Source: Halapricum salinum
GTDB taxonomy: Archaea > Halobacteriota > Halobacteria > Halobacteriales > Haloarculaceae
Assembly: GCF_004799665.1 (NCBI RefSeq)
Contig: NZ_CP031310.1
Span: forward strand, 2,472,887 to 2,536,886
Reading direction: 5' to 3'
Length of the DNA: 64,000 nucleotides
The notes beneath the pieces are model-generated. The model was not told the DNA's origin. It saw nothing but the letters and a program-made list of their open reading frames with translations, and made no database searches. Positions 61,530-64,000 of the stretch are shown one piece after another; position 1 is the first letter of the stretch; each line of letters begins with the position of its first letter. The translations under genes and the position numbers were made by a program.

Positions 61530-62938
61530 GTGACCGTCGCCAGGCCATCCGCGAGAACGCCCAGTACCTCCGGAACGTCCGGCCGATCGATCCCGGGGAG
61601 ATCTACGAGTACGTCGACGGCCAGCCCCATCCCGCCGTCGTTCGTGAGACTCTGCGCGAACTCGCTCTGGAACTCGACTTGATCGAGCGCGAGGACGGCA
61701 CGTTCGTCCCCGCGCCCGAGGGACCTGTCTCGACGGACTTCCACGGCGTCGAGGCGTTTCCCGAGGCCCACGCCCGCGAACTCGAAGACCTGCTGGTCGA
61801 CGAGTTCGGTCCCGGCTGGCCCGAGGGGACCAGCGGCGAACGCCTCCGCCAGCGCCTCGCCACGCTCAAGGAGGCCTACTTCGAGCAACGCGAAGTCGGG
61901 TACGACGACCTCACCGCGCTGGCCTACGCGATCTACCATCTTCCCGACAACTACGCCGTCACCCAGTACGTCCTGGCTCCGCTGATCCGGGAGGGACAGG
62001 TTCCGTCCAGCTTGCGGGTGCTCGACGTCGGGGCCGGTACGGGCGGGCCGGCGCTCGGGCTCGCTGACCTCCTTCCTGACGAGGCGCTCGTGGAGTACCA
62101 CGCCGTCGAGCCGAGTGCCAACGCCGACGTTCTCGAGACGATGCTCGAAGAGACGGGTCGCAACGTCCACACGACGATCCACCGCGAACGCGCCCAGGAG
62201 TTCGAGCCCGCGGGCGAGTTCGACCTGATCCTGATCGCGAACGTGCTCAACGAACTCGACGATCCCGCGGGAGTCGTCGAGGAGTACGGCGAGTGGCTCG
62301 CCGAGCACGGAAATCTCGTCGCCATCGAACCCGCAGACCGGAATACGGCGACGGGGCTGCGCCGGGTCGAGCGCGCGGTCGAGGACGAGTTCACGATCTA
62401 TGCGCCGACCTGCCGGCTCTGGCCCGACCGCTCGCCCGACGTCGACTGCTGGTCGTTCGACCGCAAGCCCAATCTCGAAGTTCCGGCGTTCCAGCGCAGA
62501 CTCGACGACGCTGCGGGCGGGGCCTTCGAGGACGGCACGTTCGTCAACGTGGACGTCCAGTTCGCCTACTCGATCCTCCGCACAGATGAGGCCGAGCGGA
62601 TCGCCTACACGCCCGATCGCTCGCGGGTCGCCTCGCTTTCCGAAGCCGGTGAGCTGGTGACCGAGCGGGTCGATCTGGTGGTGATCAAACTGAGCCACGA
62701 CCTCAGCGACGGCGGCAATCCGCTGTTCGTCGTCGGCGACGGCAGCGAGCGCGAGCGCGTCTTCGCCGTGCTCACCAACGAGTCACTGCTGACTCAGGAC
62801 TTGCTCGACGCACCGTACGGTGGCCTGCTCGACATCGAGAACGCACTGATTCTCTGGAACGACGACGAGGGGGCGTTCAACCTCGTCATCGACGACCAGG
62901 CGGTCGTCGACGACGCCTCGCCGGCGTCGCTTCGGTGA
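61526..62938 (+). CDS. SAM-dependent methyltransferase, Rsm22-like
   Basis: 470 residues. The N-terminal 170 residues are helical. The SAM domain has RVLDVGAGTGGPALGLADLL at about 170 and ILIANVLNELDDPAGVVEEYG, then a Cys pair (APTCRLWPDRSPDVDCWSF) that could bind an iron-sulfur cluster or zinc, as in the Rsm22 family. C-terminal 130 residues are beta-rich. Rsm22 proteins associate with ribosome assembly; a target here is not known. Confidence 0.8.
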   Translation: MSDRRQAIRENAQYLRNVRPIDPGEIYEYVDGQPHPAVVRETLRELALELDLIEREDGTFVPAPEGPVSTDFHGVEAFPEAHARELEDLLVDEFGPGWPEGTSGERLRQRLATLKEAYFEQREVGYDDLTALAYAIYHLPDNYAVTQYVLAPLIREGQVPSSLRVLDVGAGTGGPALGLADLLPDEALVEYHAVEPSANADVLETMLEETGRNVHTTIHRERAQEFEPAGEFDLILIANVLNELDDPAGVVEEYGEWLAEHGNLVAIEPADRNTATGLRRVERAVEDEFTIYAPTCRLWPDRSPDVDCWSFDRKPNLEVPAFQRRLDDAAGGAFEDGTFVNVDVQFAYSILRTDEAERIAYTPDRSRVASLSEAGELVTERVDLVVIKLSHDLSDGGNPLFVVGDGSERERVFAVLTNESLLTQDLLDAPYGGLLDIENALILWNDDEGAFNLVIDDQAVVDDASPASLR

Positions 62939-62975
62939 GTGGTCGGGTACAGCGAGAGACGTAGTCTCGGTACAG

Positions 62976-63002
62976 TCTTATACGCGGGGTCGTTAGCCCC
63001 GC
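62976..63002 (+). promoter_or_regulatory. Promoter-like box and hairpin before gcvPA
   Basis: A TATA-like CTTATACG lies at about 62977-62984, followed at once by GCGGGG (62984-62989) and CCCCGC (62997-63002), which can pair. If the box is used, the start of transcription is near 63005, so the hairpin is upstream of or at the start. A Shine-Dalgarno-like GGAGGGTG precedes the gcvPA start. Only the sequence pattern supports this. Confidence 0.35.
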
Positions 63003-63032
63003 CAAGTCAATGACCGTTCGGAGGGTGTTCCT

Positions 63033-64000
63033 ATGACGGATACCGGACGGGGCAGCCCCTACGCCCCGCACACGGCGGCCGAGACGCGATCGATGCTCGA
63101 CGCGGTGGGCGTCGACGACGAAGAAGCGCTGTTCGACGTGCCCAACTCGATCAGGTTCGACGGACAGTTCGGGATCGACGCCAGGAGCGAGTCTGCGACC
63201 CGCCGGGAGGCCCGGCGGACGCTCGCGCGCAACGACGATCTCGTCTCGTTTCTCGGGCGGGGTCACTACGCCCACGAGATTCCCTCGGTGGTCGCGGATC
63301 TCGCCTCGCGCTCTGAGTTTCTGACCTCCTACACGCAGTACCAGCCCGAAGTCGCCCAGGGATTCCTGCAGGCACTGTTCGAGTACCAGTCGATGCTGGT
63401 CGAACTCACGGGATTGGAGATCGCCAACTGCTCGATGCACGACCGGGCGACGGCGCTGGGCGAAGCTGCGACCCTCGCCACACGCGTTCGCGAGACCGCT
63501 GGATCGACCGTGCTGGTCCCCGATCTCGTCCGCGAGGAACAACGAGCCGTCCTCGAAAACTACGCTCGCGGCGGCGACCTCTCGATCGCGACCGTCCCGA
63601 CCGACGACGGCACCGTCGATATCGATGCCCTCGAAGGTATCATCGACGAGGAGGTCGTGATGGTCTACGCCGAGAATCCCACTGTTCGAGGAACCATCGA
63701 GGAGGGCCTCGAAACGATCGGTGACCTCGCTGCCGCTCACGACGCGCTGTTCTGTCTGGGCTCCGACCCCGTTGCGCTCGCACTGCTCGAAGAGCCAGCC
63801 AGCGTCGGCGCGGACGTGGTCGTCGGCGACGCCGGGACACTCGGACTGGGGCAGGCCTACGGGATGGGCCACGGGCTCTTTGCCACCCGCGAGGACTTCC
63901 TCCGGCAGGTCCCGGGACGGCTCGTCGGGGCGAGCACGGACCAGAGCGGTCGGCGGGCCTACACGCTGACGCTACAGACCCGCGAGCAGCACATCCGCCG
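63033..64000 (+). CDS. gcvPA: Glycine dehydrogenase (decarboxylating) subunit 1, 5' part
   Basis: The first 322 residues, running past the right edge. Begins at the ATG at 63033 after GGAGGGTG. Motifs of the P-protein N-terminal half: [60 protein letters not shown]-type block, and [21 protein letters not shown]. With subunit 2 it decarboxylates glycine using PLP and passes the aminomethyl group to the lipoyl H protein. gcvPB probably lies beyond the edge. Confidence 0.92.
   Translation, partial: MTDTGRGSPYAPHTAAETRSMLDAVGVDDEEALFDVPNSIRFDGQFGIDARSESATRREARRTLARNDDLVSFLGRGHYAHEIPSVVADLASRSEFLTSYTQYQPEVAQGFLQALFEYQSMLVELTGLEIANCSMHDRATALGEAATLATRVRETAGSTVLVPDLVREEQRAVLENYARGGDLSIATVPTDDGTVDIDALEGIIDEEVVMVYAENPTVRGTIEEGLETIGDLAAAHDALFCLGSDPVALALLEEPASVGADVVVGDAGTLGLGQAYGMGHGLFATREDFLRQVPGRLVGASTDQSGRRAYTLTLQTREQHIR

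Noticed and set aside
1-64000. CRISPR array, rRNA genes, prophage structural genes
   Set aside because: No regularly spaced repeats, rRNA sequences, capsid or terminase motifs were seen anywhere in the window.

Overview
The window is chromosomal DNA from a halophilic archaeon (class Halobacteria; Haloarculaceae is only a guess). Coding regions are very GC-rich and encode acidic proteins rich in Asp and Glu. Secreted proteins carry Tat-type RR signals, lipoboxes or a PGF-CTERM anchor. Transcription-side signals are archaeal: TATA-like boxes, an elongator tRNA-Met with a bulge-helix-bulge intron, and HVO_1808-, HVO_2922- and HVO_2523-like families known from haloarchaea.

Layout. 0-2 kb: end of a fixBCX electron-transfer flavoprotein operon. 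2-6 kb (minus): dabBA, a CO2/bicarbonate uptake system, with an inverted repeat flanking its TATA-like box. 6.2-7.8 kb: Lrp regulator, GNAT acetyltransferase, isochorismatase-type hydrolase. 7.9-10.9 kb: two tandem HVO_1808-type surface proteins, only one with an intact HExxH. 10.9-12.7 kb: a small AT-richer patch ending at a tRNA-Val gene, holding a decayed and an intact HNH endonuclease gene and a small winged-helix gene. 12.8-16.8 kb: trpDFEG with a palindrome at the likely start of transcription. 16.9-18.6 kb: GH71/99-like Tat lipoprotein. 19-23.3 kb: B12-type ribonucleotide reductase interrupted by a LAGLIDADG intein. 23.3-30.4 kb: membrane-anchored sulfite-oxidase-type molybdoenzyme with a regulator, a 39-residue zinc-finger microprotein, a hybrid histidine kinase, a VTT membrane protein and small conserved haloarchaeal genes.

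30.5-42.5 kb is an accessory, lower-GC region that starts at the intron-containing tRNA-Met. A 15-base copy of the tRNA 3' end lies 132 bases beyond it. The region holds a three-repeat metzincin lipoprotein, a thermonuclease lipoprotein, an IS4-type transposase, a PgsB-like ligase fused to two YegP/HVO_2922-type domains, a duplicated PgsC-like membrane partner, a response regulator and a 1301-residue kinase whose receiver domain has lost its phosphoacceptor.

42.6-64 kb returns to high GC: a regulator with P19-like and membrane proteins, a beta-propeller protein, a polytopic membrane protein, and the most unusual gene of the window. That gene fuses a kinase-like domain, a Tat-type membrane anchor and an apparently circularly permuted oligopeptide-binding protein. 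After it come SOUL, M48 protease, EamA transporter, CBS, RNase H-like, a VapBC pair, malic enzyme, a 7TM histidine kinase, heme A synthase, prephenate dehydrogenase, an Rsm22-like methyltransferase and the start of gcvPA.
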